From positions 1-64,000 of the forward strand of contig NZ_FZNW01000019.1 of the NCBI RefSeq assembly GCF_900188115.1: DNA of 64,000 nt, given 5' to 3'. Both the position numbers and the translations under genes were made by a program. Below the pieces are notes generated by a model. The model was not told the DNA's origin and did not search any database. It was given only the letters and a program-made list of their open reading frames with translations. This DNA is from Haloechinothrix alba. Its GTDB lineage: Bacteria > Actinomycetota > Actinomycetes > Mycobacteriales > Pseudonocardiaceae. Each line of letters opens with the position of its first letter. Within the stretch, counting starts at the first letter, position 1. Positions 55,056 through 62,310 of this stretch are shown piece after piece.

Positions 55056-55484
55056 ATGGGTGCGCTGATCTGGCTGATCGTCGGCATCGCCCTGCTGGCG
55101 GCGGAGGTACTGTCCGGCGATCTCGTGCTGGTCATGCTGGGGGCCGGGGCGCTCGCGGCGGCCGGGTCGATGGTCCTGGCCGACAGCGTGATCGTCTCTG
55201 TCGGGGTGTTCGCGGTGACCTCGATCGGGTTGCTCGTGCTGGCCCGCCCCGCGCTCAAGCGACGCTTCCTGCACGGGCCCGGCTTGCGTACCAATGTGGA
55301 CGCGCTGGTCGGTGCGCGGGCGGTGACGCTGTCCACGGTCGACGCCGAGCAGGGCAGGGTCAAGCTCAACGGCGAGGAGTGGTCCGCCCGCTGTTACGTC
55401 AGCGGCCAGGTCATCGAGCCCGACACGCCCGTCACCGTCCTGGAGATATCCGGAGCAACCGCTGTGGTGTCCATGGAGCCGTGA
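55056..55484 (+). CDS. NfeD family membrane protein, copy 2
   Basis: The same length and architecture as copy 1. By eye 14 residues differ, in three clusters: the end of helix 1 (AEAMSGSM versus AEVLSGDL), the helix-to-OB linker (QRFLLDRSV versus RRFLHGPGL) and the last eight residues. The OB-fold coding region is identical base for base over more than 150 nt, including silent positions. The two copies may form a mixed complex with the SPFH protein encoded 76 bp downstream. Confidence 0.87.
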   Translation: MGALIWLIVGIALLAAEVLSGDLVLVMLGAGALAAAGSMVLADSVIVSVGVFAVTSIGLLVLARPALKRRFLHGPGLRTNVDALVGARAVTLSTVDAEQGRVKLNGEEWSARCYVSGQVIEPDTPVTVLEISGATAVVSMEP

Positions 55485-55560
55485 CCATAGGATCGTCGTA
55501 CGAAACCGCCCGTAACGCTTCGCTTACCCCGCGAGTCAACTGAACACACAGGAGAGAGAC

Positions 55561-56979
55561 TTGGGAACCGCAACGATCATCCTCCTCGCGGTCATCGTGC
55601 TCTTCGTGGTGGTCGTCGTCTTCAAGGCGATCATGGTCATCCCGCAGGCACAGGCAGCCGTCGTGGAGCGGCTGGGCAAGTTCAAGGCTGTGGCGCCCCC
55701 GGGGCTGAACTTCCTCGTTCCCTTCCTCGACAAGGTGCGCTCCCGAGTCGACCTGCGTGAGCAGGTCGTGTCCTTTCCTCCGCAGTCGGTCATCACGCAG
55801 GACAACCTCACACTGTCGATCGACACGGTCGTCTACTTTCAGGTGACCGACTCCCGGGCCGCGACCTACGAGATCTCGAACTACATCACCGGTGTCGAGC
55901 AGCTGACCACGACGACGCTGCGCAACCTGGTCGGTGGGATGAGCCTCGAGGACACGCTGACCTCCCGCGACCAGATCAACCAGCAGCTACGCGGAGTGCT
56001 CGACGAGGCGACGGGCCGGTGGGGGATCCGGGTCGCCAGGGTCGAGCTCAAGGCCATCGACCCCCCGCCCTCCATTCAGGACTCGATGGAGAAGCAGATG
56101 CGCGCCGACCGGGAGAAGCGCGCGATGATTCTCAACGCGGAGGGTGATCGCGAGGCGGCCATCAAGAAGGCCGAAGGGCAGAAGCAGGGCCAGATCCTCG
56201 ACGCGGAGGGTTCCAAGCAGGCGGCCATCCTCAGCGCGGAGGCCGAGCGCCAGTCCAGCATCCTGCGTGCGCAGGGTGAGCGTGCCGCTCGCTACCTGCA
56301 GGCACAAGGCCAGGCCAAGGCTATCGAGAAGGTGTTCGCCTCGATCAAGGCTGCGCGGCCCACTCCCGAGGTGCTCGCCTACCAGTACCTGCAGACCCTG
56401 CCCCAGATGGCGCAGGGCGACGCCAACAAGGTGTGGCTCGTCCCCAGCGAGTACGGCAAGGCCCTGGAAGGATACGCGCGCAACCTCGGCACCCCTGGCG
56501 AGGACGGTGTCTTCCGCTACGAGCCACCCGAGTACGAGGCCAGCCCTCCCGAGCTCGACGAGGAAGAGGTCGCGAGCTGGTTCGACACCACGACCGACCC
56601 GGAGGTCGCCGAGGCCGTGCGCGCGGCCGAGGCCGTGGCTCGCAAGGAAGTGGGTGGCCCGATCGGCCCGGGTGGAACAGGGGGAGGCAAGAGCGCGTCC
56701 GCCGCCGCAGAGGCGCTCAAGGGCGACCCCAGCCAGCTCTCGCCGGAGGCGTCCCAGCAGCTCGGGATCCAGCCGCCCGGACAGCCCGGGCAGCCGCCGC
56801 AGGCCGGTGGCTCGTCCGGCCCGTCCCAGCAGGGCGGCGCGCAAGGTCAGCAGTTCCCGTTCGCGCAACCACCGAACCCGCAGGGACCTCCTCCGCAGCA
56901 GGGGGAGGAGCCACCACGCGGCGGCCACCAGGGAGGGCCCCAGGGAGGGCCCCAGGGAGGGCCACCGCCGCAACGCTAG
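55561..56979 (+). CDS. SPFH/band-7 domain protein (paraslipin-like)
   Basis: A 472-residue membrane-anchored scaffold protein. One N-terminal helix (about 4-24), SPFH domain (about 25-190: ERLGKFKAVAPPGLNFLVPF, DNLTLSIDTVVYFQVTD), a long Ala/Glu coiled coil (about 190-270, MRADREKRAMILNAEGDREA), then an acidic region and a disordered Gly/Pro/Gln tail (about 370-472). It should oligomerise into membrane rings with NfeD. It starts with TTG behind ACAGGAGAGAG. The tail end carries an in-frame nucleotide repeat (about 56931-56961). Confidence 0.87.
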   Translation: MGTATIILLAVIVLFVVVVVFKAIMVIPQAQAAVVERLGKFKAVAPPGLNFLVPFLDKVRSRVDLREQVVSFPPQSVITQDNLTLSIDTVVYFQVTDSRAATYEISNYITGVEQLTTTTLRNLVGGMSLEDTLTSRDQINQQLRGVLDEATGRWGIRVARVELKAIDPPPSIQDSMEKQMRADREKRAMILNAEGDREAAIKKAEGQKQGQILDAEGSKQAAILSAEAERQSSILRAQGERAARYLQAQGQAKAIEKVFASIKAARPTPEVLAYQYLQTLPQMAQGDANKVWLVPSEYGKALEGYARNLGTPGEDGVFRYEPPEYEASPPELDEEEVASWFDTTTDPEVAEAVRAAEAVARKEVGGPIGPGGTGGGKSASAAAEALKGDPSQLSPEASQQLGIQPPGQPGQPPQAGGSSGPSQQGGAQGQQFPFAQPPNPQGPPPQQGEEPPRGGHQGGPQGGPQGGPPPQR

Positions 56980-56981
56980 AT

Positions 56982-57044
56982 GTGCACGGGAAAGGCGCGT
57001 CGCTCCGAGTTCGTGACCCGGGGCGACGCGCCTTTCCCGTGCAC
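56982..57044. terminator. Very strong hairpin terminator after the SPFH gene
   Basis: A perfect 22-bp stem (56982-57003 with 57023-57044) and a 19-nt loop, beginning 2 bp after the SPFH stop codon. There is no T-tract. It separates the NfeD/SPFH unit from the DrrAB exporter promoter that begins directly behind it. Confidence 0.85.
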
Positions 57045-57055
57045 GCGTTCCGCTA

Positions 57056-57086
57056 TTGACTTCGAGTTAACTCGAATATTTAGAGT
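57056..57086 (+). promoter_or_regulatory. Promoter with embedded 16-bp palindromic operator (drrAB-type operon)
   Basis: TTGACT at 57056-57061 and a TTTAGAGT region 17 bp downstream form a housekeeping-type promoter. The spacer is almost filled by the perfect palindrome TTCGAGTTAACTCGAA at 57061-57076. A dimeric repressor bound there would block polymerase. No regulator gene is adjacent, so it must be encoded elsewhere. Confidence 0.65.
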
Positions 57087-57204
57087 CGCGCCCAGAGACG
57101 GTCGGGTCCGTTCGGGGACCGTATGAGCCGGACCGAGCGAAAATCACGCGCACAGTGTCGGGGATGTCCGGCATGCTGGGCTGACCGACCGGGATTGAGG
57201 AGCG

Positions 57205-58173
57205 ATGACCATGGAACATGCGATCTGGGCCGAGGGGTTGGTCAAACGTTTCGGGCAGACGACCGCGCTCGACGGGGTGGACCTGGCGGTGCGCCCGGGT
57301 ACGGTGCTCGGCCTGCTCGGCCCGAACGGGGCCGGTAAGACGACGGCCGTGCGCGTGCTGGCCACGCTGCTTCAGCCGGATGCAGGGCACGCGGCCGTAC
57401 GCGGATACGACGTGGTCCGCCAGGCCCATCAGGTCCGCCAGCTCGTGGGGCTGACAGGCCAGTACGCCTCGGTGGACGAAGCATTGACCGGGGTGGAGAA
57501 CCTGGTACTCATCGGCCGGTTGCTCGGTATGCCCCGCAAACGCGCGAAGCAGCGTGCGCACGAGTTGCTTGCCCAGTTCAACCTCAGCGATGCGGCCGAC
57601 CGTGCGGTGAAGACCTACTCGGGTGGCATGCGGCGCAGGCTCGACCTCGCGGCGAGCCTTGTCGGCCGGCCACCGCTGCTGTTCCTCGACGAGCCGACCA
57701 CCGGACTCGATCCTCGTGCGCGCAGCGAGTTGTGGGAGCTCATCCGCAACCTGGTCGCCGAGGGCGTGACGGTGCTGCTGACCACGCAGTACCTCGACGA
57801 GGCCGACGCACTCGCCGACGAGATCGTCGTCATCGACGAGGGCAGGGTGATCGCGACAGGAACACCCGAGGAGCTCAAGGCCAAGACCGGTGGGCAGAGC
57901 CTGGCCGTGCGGCCAGCCGAGGCGTCCGACCTGTCTGCCGTTGTGTCCATCGTCGGCGAGCTCGCCGAGGTCAGCCCGGACGTCACCGGTGACCTCGTGA
58001 CCGTGCCCGTCTCCGATCCGCACCTGCTTCCCGCCGTGGTGCGCAGGCTCGACGAGGCAGGGGTCGTGGTCACCGAGCTCACGCTGAGCAGTTCCAGCCT
58101 CGACGAAGTGTTCCTCACCCTGACCGGGCATCCGGCCGGGAGTCAGGACGAGTCGGAAGGGAGCCCGGCATGA
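57205..58173 (+). CDS. DrrA-type ABC transporter ATPase
   Basis: A 322-residue ATPase of the daunorubicin-resistance subfamily. Walker A GPNGAGKTT is at 39-47, signature YSGGMRRRLDLA from 138, Walker B LLFLDEPTTGLDP near 158 and the switch histidine is replaced by Q in TTQYLDEAD, as is usual for DrrA. The C-terminal extension of about 100 residues (EVFLTLTG) is also typical. It pairs with the permease whose ATG overlaps its stop. The system would export a drug or lipid; nothing else of an antibiotic cluster is nearby. Confidence 0.88.
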   Translation: MTMEHAIWAEGLVKRFGQTTALDGVDLAVRPGTVLGLLGPNGAGKTTAVRVLATLLQPDAGHAAVRGYDVVRQAHQVRQLVGLTGQYASVDEALTGVENLVLIGRLLGMPRKRAKQRAHELLAQFNLSDAADRAVKTYSGGMRRRLDLAASLVGRPPLLFLDEPTTGLDPRARSELWELIRNLVAEGVTVLLTTQYLDEADALADEIVVIDEGRVIATGTPEELKAKTGGQSLAVRPAEASDLSAVVSIVGELAEVSPDVTGDLVTVPVSDPHLLPAVVRRLDEAGVVVTELTLSSSSLDEVFLTLTGHPAGSQDESEGSPA

Positions 58174-58985
58174 CCACTGCGACGATCCCCGAGGTGAGCC
58201 CCCGCGTCGGCCCGGTCGAGGGGCTGCGCCAGAGCCTGACCCTCGCCTGGCGCACCGTGGTGCAGGTCCGGCACAACCCGTGGGAGATGAGCGACTTCAG
58301 CATCCAGCCGATCATGTTCGTGCTGCTGTTCACCTACGTGTTCGGTGGTGCGATCGCCGGGTCGACCTCGGACTACCTGACGTTCATGTTGCCGGGGATG
58401 GTGGTGATGAACATGCTGTTCGTCACGCTGTACGTGGGGCAGGGACTCAACACCGACCTGACCAAGGGTGTCTTCGACCGGCTGCGGTCGCTGCCGGTGG
58501 CGCGGTGGGCCCCGCTCGCCGGGCGCATCGCAGCGGACCAGGTCAAGCAGGCGTGGTCGATCGTGCTGGTCCTCGGAGTCGGCATGCTGCTGGGTTTCCG
58601 GCTCGGCACGTCCGTTGCCGGGCTGCTCGGTGCCGTTGTGTTGCTGCTGGTGTTCGCGCTCGCATTCTCCTGGGTCGCTGTGCTGGTGGGGGTGGTGGCC
58701 AAGGATCCGGAGCGGGTGCAGATCTTCGGGTTCACCGCGCTGTTCCCGCTCACGTTCGTCAGCAACGTCTTCGTTCCCGCCGAGACCATGCCCGGTTGGT
58801 TGCAGGCCTTCGTCGACGTCAACCCGATCAGTATCCTGACCGACGCGTGCCGCGGTCTGATGCTCGGCGACCCCTGGTACACCGGCGCCGTCGCGGTACC
58901 GGTCGTCCAGTCGTTGGTGTGGGCGGGAGTCATCCTCGCCGTCTTCGCGCCGCTGTCGGTGTGGGCGTTGAAGCGGAGAGTCTGA
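58170..58985 (+). CDS. DrrB-type ABC transporter permease
   Basis: A 271-residue ABC-2 type permease with six predicted helices. It has the usual leading amphipathic part (LTLAWRTVVQVRHNPWEMSD), the loop GLNTDLTKGVFDRLRSLPVAR that contacts the ATPase, and the family stretch FPLTFVSNVFVPAETMPGWL. Its ATG overlaps the ATPase stop (ATGA). A CACGCGAGCAT inverted repeat lies about 40 bp after its stop codon and may end the transcript. Confidence 0.87.
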   Translation: MTTATIPEVSPRVGPVEGLRQSLTLAWRTVVQVRHNPWEMSDFSIQPIMFVLLFTYVFGGAIAGSTSDYLTFMLPGMVVMNMLFVTLYVGQGLNTDLTKGVFDRLRSLPVARWAPLAGRIAADQVKQAWSIVLVLGVGMLLGFRLGTSVAGLLGAVVLLLVFALAFSWVAVLVGVVAKDPERVQIFGFTALFPLTFVSNVFVPAETMPGWLQAFVDVNPISILTDACRGLMLGDPWYTGAVAVPVVQSLVWAGVILAVFAPLSVWALKRRV

Positions 58986-59024
58986 GCGCGCCCGACGGGG
59001 CCCGATGGGGTCGTACCGGCATGC

Positions 59025-59062
59025 CACGCGAGCATGACACGGGTCCGGTCTATGCTCGCGTG
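59025..59062. terminator. Inverted repeat between drrB-type gene and amidohydrolase
   Basis: Perfect 11-bp arms CACGCGAGCAT (59025-59035) and ATGCTCGCGTG (59052-59062) around a 16-nt loop. It may end the exporter operon, but it stops only 2 nt before the next start codon and overlaps that gene's -10 box TATGCT, so a regulatory role is equally possible. Confidence 0.45.
59051..59056 (+). promoter_or_regulatory. -10 box of the amidohydrolase gene
   Basis: TATGCT 8 nt before GTG 59065, with no ribosome binding site; it lies within the right arm of an inverted repeat. Confidence 0.45.
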
Positions 59063-59064
59063 TC

Positions 59065-60252
59065 GTGGCTTCGCTGACATTGACCAACGTGCGCCCGTGG
59101 GACGCCGCCCCTGTCGACGTGATGATCACGGACGGCGCGATCTCGGATGTCGTGGCGGCCGGTACCGCTGATACCTCCGGCGAGACCGTCGACGGGCGTG
59201 GCCTGCTCGCGTTACCAGGGTTCGTCAATGCGCACGCGCACGTGGACAAGAGCTGGTGGGGGCAACCATGGGTCTCGTACGGGGGCGAGGCCACGACGCA
59301 GGGACGAATCGCGCACGAGCGTGCCGAACGCGACAAGTACGGAATCCCGAGCGTCGACGGTGCCACCGCGGTGTTGCGGGAGTTCCTGCGCCACGGTACG
59401 ACAGCGACCCGCACGCACGTCGACGTCGACCTCGGTATCGGTCTGCGCGGCATCGACAACGTTCGCGCGGCGGCTGCCGCGCTGGACGGCGCCGTCGAGG
59501 TGGAGATCGTCGCCTTTCCACAGGACGGCGTCGTGCGTCGTCCCGGTGTCCTGGACCTGCTCGACCAGGCTGCCGCGGCAGGGGCGAGCAACATCGGTGG
59601 AATCGACCCGGCGTCGATCGACCGCGACCCGGTCGCGCAGCTGGACGGCCTGTTCGAGATCGCCGAGCGCCGCGGTGTCGGGATCGACATCCATCTGCAC
59701 GATGGTGGCGAGCTGGGCGCCTTCCAGATGGAACTCGTCATCGACCGCACCCGGCGGGCCGGTCTGCACGGCAGGGTGACGATCGCGCACGGGTTCGCCC
59801 TCGGTGAGCTCCCTGCGCAGCGCCAGGGTGAGCTGCTGGACGCGCTCGGCGAGGTAGGAATCTCGTGGACGACGGTGGCACCGGTACCGTCGGCACCGCT
59901 GCCGTGGCGCGACATGTGCGAGGCAGGGATGCCCCTCGGCCTGGGAACCGACGGGATCCGTGACCTGTGGTCCCCGTACGGTGACGGCGATATGCTGCGC
60001 ACCGCCCAGCGATTCGCACAGCTGCACCGCCTCCGGGCCGACGACGATCTCACCCGCGCTGTGGGTCTCGCGAGTACCGCAGGTGGCGACTTCGTCCACC
60101 GCACCGGCCACGACCTGGCTCCCGGCGCGCGCGCCGACATCGTCCTGCTCGACGCCGAGAACGTCCCGGACGCACTGGTACGCACGCCCCGCAGGCGGCT
60201 CGTGATGGCCGGTGGCCGGATCGTGGCCGGGGACGGCGAGCTGGTGCTGTGA
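59065..60252 (+). CDS. Amidohydrolase, cytosine-deaminase-like
   Basis: A 395-residue metal-dependent hydrolase. Metal motif NAHAHVDK at 55-62 (HxH), then THVDVDLG, the HLHD histidine (DIHLHDGGELG), IAHGFALG and the metal aspartate in LGTDGIRDLWSPYG. These last motifs are close to cytosine deaminase and isocytosine/creatinine-type relatives, so the substrate is probably a cyclic amidine or N-heterocycle. GTG 59065 is the likely start with a leaderless layout. It stands apart from the exporter operon. Confidence 0.82.
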   Translation: MASLTLTNVRPWDAAPVDVMITDGAISDVVAAGTADTSGETVDGRGLLALPGFVNAHAHVDKSWWGQPWVSYGGEATTQGRIAHERAERDKYGIPSVDGATAVLREFLRHGTTATRTHVDVDLGIGLRGIDNVRAAAAALDGAVEVEIVAFPQDGVVRRPGVLDLLDQAAAAGASNIGGIDPASIDRDPVAQLDGLFEIAERRGVGIDIHLHDGGELGAFQMELVIDRTRRAGLHGRVTIAHGFALGELPAQRQGELLDALGEVGISWTTVAPVPSAPLPWRDMCEAGMPLGLGTDGIRDLWSPYGDGDMLRTAQRFAQLHRLRADDDLTRAVGLASTAGGDFVHRTGHDLAPGARADIVLLDAENVPDALVRTPRRRLVMAGGRIVAGDGELVL

Positions 60253-60340
60253 CCACAGGTGTCAGGGTGAGCCGATCTCGGTGCGGACCACGCGGCGCGC
60301 CCGCTCGCGTAGGTATGCGACCACGGGCATGCTGAGCCGT

Positions 60341-60751
60341 ATGGATGTATCCGACGCCGTCGAGGTGTTGCGGGAGAAGAGCCGCGCGGTCCTCGCGACC
60401 ATGCGCGCGGACGGAACACCACAGATGTCACCCGTACTGACCACCGTGGAGGATGCGGGCGCCGTCCTGATCAGCACGCGGGAGTACGCCTACAAGGTGC
60501 GCAACCTTCGGCGTGACCCGCGGGTGTGGTTGTGCGTGCTTCCCGAGGCGTTCTTCGGCGACTGGATCCAGGTCGAAGGCACCGCCCGGATCACGTCGCT
60601 TCCCGAGGCCATGGACGGGCTCATCGACTACTACCGCAGGCTCTCCGGGGAACATCCCGACTGGGAGGAGTACCGCAGAGCCATGCGACAGGAGGAACGC
60701 GTACTCGTCACGGTCACCATCACACGCGCGGGACCGGACCGCTCCGGCTGA
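60341..60751 (+). CDS. PPOX-class F420-dependent oxidoreductase (TIGR03618-like)
   Basis: A 136-residue split-barrel flavin/F420 enzyme. The pattern KSRAVLATMRADGTPQMSPV (17-36), the cofactor-binding YKVRNLRRDPRVWLCVL and GDWIQVEGTA strand are standard for this family. Members reduce F420-dependent substrates such as biliverdin or nitro compounds; the true substrate is unknown. ATG 60341 matches the family start. A second, unrelated-subgroup PPOX protein is at 50575. Confidence 0.82.
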   Translation: MDVSDAVEVLREKSRAVLATMRADGTPQMSPVLTTVEDAGAVLISTREYAYKVRNLRRDPRVWLCVLPEAFFGDWIQVEGTARITSLPEAMDGLIDYYRRLSGEHPDWEEYRRAMRQEERVLVTVTITRAGPDRSG

Positions 60752-60818
60752 ACTGCGCGCCGCGCCGGACGGACCCGTCGGGTTCTCGGTTCGCCGGGTA
60801 CTCGACGTCACCGCGGAC

Positions 60819-60824
60819 TACACT
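60819..60824 (+). promoter_or_regulatory. -10 box of the SRPBCC gene
   Basis: TACACT 6 nt before ATG 60831, with no ribosome binding site; leaderless layout. Confidence 0.5.
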
Positions 60825-60830
60825 GGCCAC

Positions 60831-61472
60831 ATGACCTCGGAGCACGACGAACTGACGGTCGGGCGCGTGTCCTCGTCGGCCTTGCGCGCGGCGACCGGAC
60901 GAGGTTGGACTGACTGGCTGGCCACCCTGGACAGCGCGGGAGCCGAGCAGTGGGACCACAAGCAGATCGTGGGCCACCTGGAGCAGGAGCACGCCGAGAC
61001 CACAACGGCATGGTGGCGCCAGTCCATCGCGGTGGGTTACGAGCAGGCGCGCGGCAAACGAGTACCCGGGCAGACAGCGGACGCCGGTTTCCAGGTCGGC
61101 GTCCAGCGCAGCCTCCCGGCCAGCAGGTCCGCTGTCTGGGAGTGCCTCGTCAGCAGGCCCGAACTGTGGTTGGGACCCGGAACCGCGGTGGCCTTCGAGC
61201 CGGGAGCGTGCTACCAGGTCACGGGCGGGACCGACACACCACCGGCACAGGGGGAGATCAGGGTCGTCAAGCAGGAGCACCGTATCCGCATGACCTGGCA
61301 ACCCGACGGATGGCAGGCACCGGCGACGCTCCAGCTCACCCTGGCGGCGGCAGCCTCCGGTAAGACCAGGCTCACGGTGCACGTGGAGAAGTTGCCGGAT
61401 GCCACGGCCAGGACGCGGATGCGCGAGCACTGGAAAACCGTGCAGGAGCGTATCGCGGCGGCCGTAGCCTGA
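60831..61472 (+). CDS. SRPBCC-domain protein with N-terminal DUF4287
   Basis: A 213-residue protein. Residues about 1-80 are a small helical DUF4287 part (TGRGWTDWLATLDSAGAEQW, WWRQSIAVGYEQARG) and about 85-213 an SRPBCC/AHSA1-like ligand-binding fold (VGVQRSLPASRSAVWECLVS, GEIRVVKQEHRIRMTWQPDGW). It is probably cytosolic and binds a small hydrophobic molecule; the function is unknown. It is preceded by its own -10 box and lies on the same strand as the PPOX gene and the LysE gene. Confidence 0.78.
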   Translation: MTSEHDELTVGRVSSSALRAATGRGWTDWLATLDSAGAEQWDHKQIVGHLEQEHAETTTAWWRQSIAVGYEQARGKRVPGQTADAGFQVGVQRSLPASRSAVWECLVSRPELWLGPGTAVAFEPGACYQVTGGTDTPPAQGEIRVVKQEHRIRMTWQPDGWQAPATLQLTLAAAASGKTRLTVHVEKLPDATARTRMREHWKTVQERIAAAVA

Positions 61473-61569
61473 TGGAACGAGCGAGAAAGGCGTCGATGAA
61501 CTCGGCTACCGCGCCCGGGACGTCGGCACAGGGGGCGGCGGACTCGTAGCGAGCCTTACCGGCTCGGGA

Positions 61570-61575
61570 TAGACT
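61570..61575 (+). promoter_or_regulatory. -10 box of the LysE gene
   Basis: TAGACT 6 nt before ATG 61582, with no ribosome binding site; leaderless layout. Confidence 0.5.
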
Positions 61576-61581
61576 CAGCCG

Positions 61582-62220
61582 ATGGTGCCGCCCGATCGTA
61601 TGCTCGCGTTTACTGTTGCGGCGTTTGTGCTGATCGTGGTTCCCGGACCATCGGTGTTGTTCGTCCTCAGTCGCGCGCTCGCGTACGGCAGGCGCGCCGC
61701 CCTGCTGACGGTCGCCGGCGGCGCTACGGGCAGCTTCCTGCTGGCTGCGACGGTCGCTGCCGGTGTAGGTGCGCTCATCCAGACTTCGACGATCGCCTAT
61801 ACCGTACTCAAACTGGCCGGGGCGGCTTACCTGGTCTACCTGGGCATCCGGGCCATCCGGCATCGTCGGCAGCTGCGCGCGGCCTTCGAGGGGCAGGTCA
61901 GCCCGCTCAGCGGACGCCGTACGTGGTGGGAGGGTTTCGTTGTCAGCATCACAAACCCCAAGTCAGCGGCCTTCTTCGCGGCGGTGCTGCCCCAGTTCGT
62001 GGATCCCTCGGCCGGCCACCCGAGTCTGCAGATGTTGGTCCTCGGCGCGATCTTCGCGACCATCGCGCTGGCGTCGGACTCCGTCTGGGGTGCGGTGGCG
62101 GGCGCGGTACGCTCCTGGTTCGCTCGATCGACGCGTCGACTGGACTTGATGGGCGGAGCGGCGGGACTGACGATGATCGGGCTCGGCCTCGGGCTGGCGT
62201 TGACCGGCCGCAAGGATTAG
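61582..62220 (+). CDS. LysE/RhtB family amino-acid exporter
   Basis: A 212-residue integral membrane protein with six helices. The family start LIVVPGPSVLFVLSRALAYGRRAALLTVAG (about 13-42) contains the conserved PGP motif and the glycine-rich GRRAAL loop, and NPKSAAFFAAVLPQFVD (about 122-138) is the second hallmark. It would export amino acids or related compounds with the proton gradient. It converges on the coiled-coil gene at 62311; no terminator stands out between them. Confidence 0.86.
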   Translation: MVPPDRMLAFTVAAFVLIVVPGPSVLFVLSRALAYGRRAALLTVAGGATGSFLLAATVAAGVGALIQTSTIAYTVLKLAGAAYLVYLGIRAIRHRRQLRAAFEGQVSPLSGRRTWWEGFVVSITNPKSAAFFAAVLPQFVDPSAGHPSLQMLVLGAIFATIALASDSVWGAVAGAVRSWFARSTRRLDLMGGAAGLTMIGLGLGLALTGRKD

Positions 62221-62310
62221 TAGCAGCCGGGCGCGTCGCGGCGTTCCGTGACATCGCAGGCAACCACTCGGACCTCCTCCGCGTGGCGTGACAGACCCAG
62301 CACGCGACGG

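Noticed and set aside
57205-58985. Antibiotic biosynthesis cluster around the DrrAB-type exporter
   Set aside because: No PKS, NRPS, glycosyltransferase or pathway regulator is present on either side; the exporter stands alone.
58143-60431. 762-codon open frame on the minus strand
   Set aside because: It runs across three plus-strand genes with clear motifs; its composition is Ser/Arg/Thr-rich without any fold signal.
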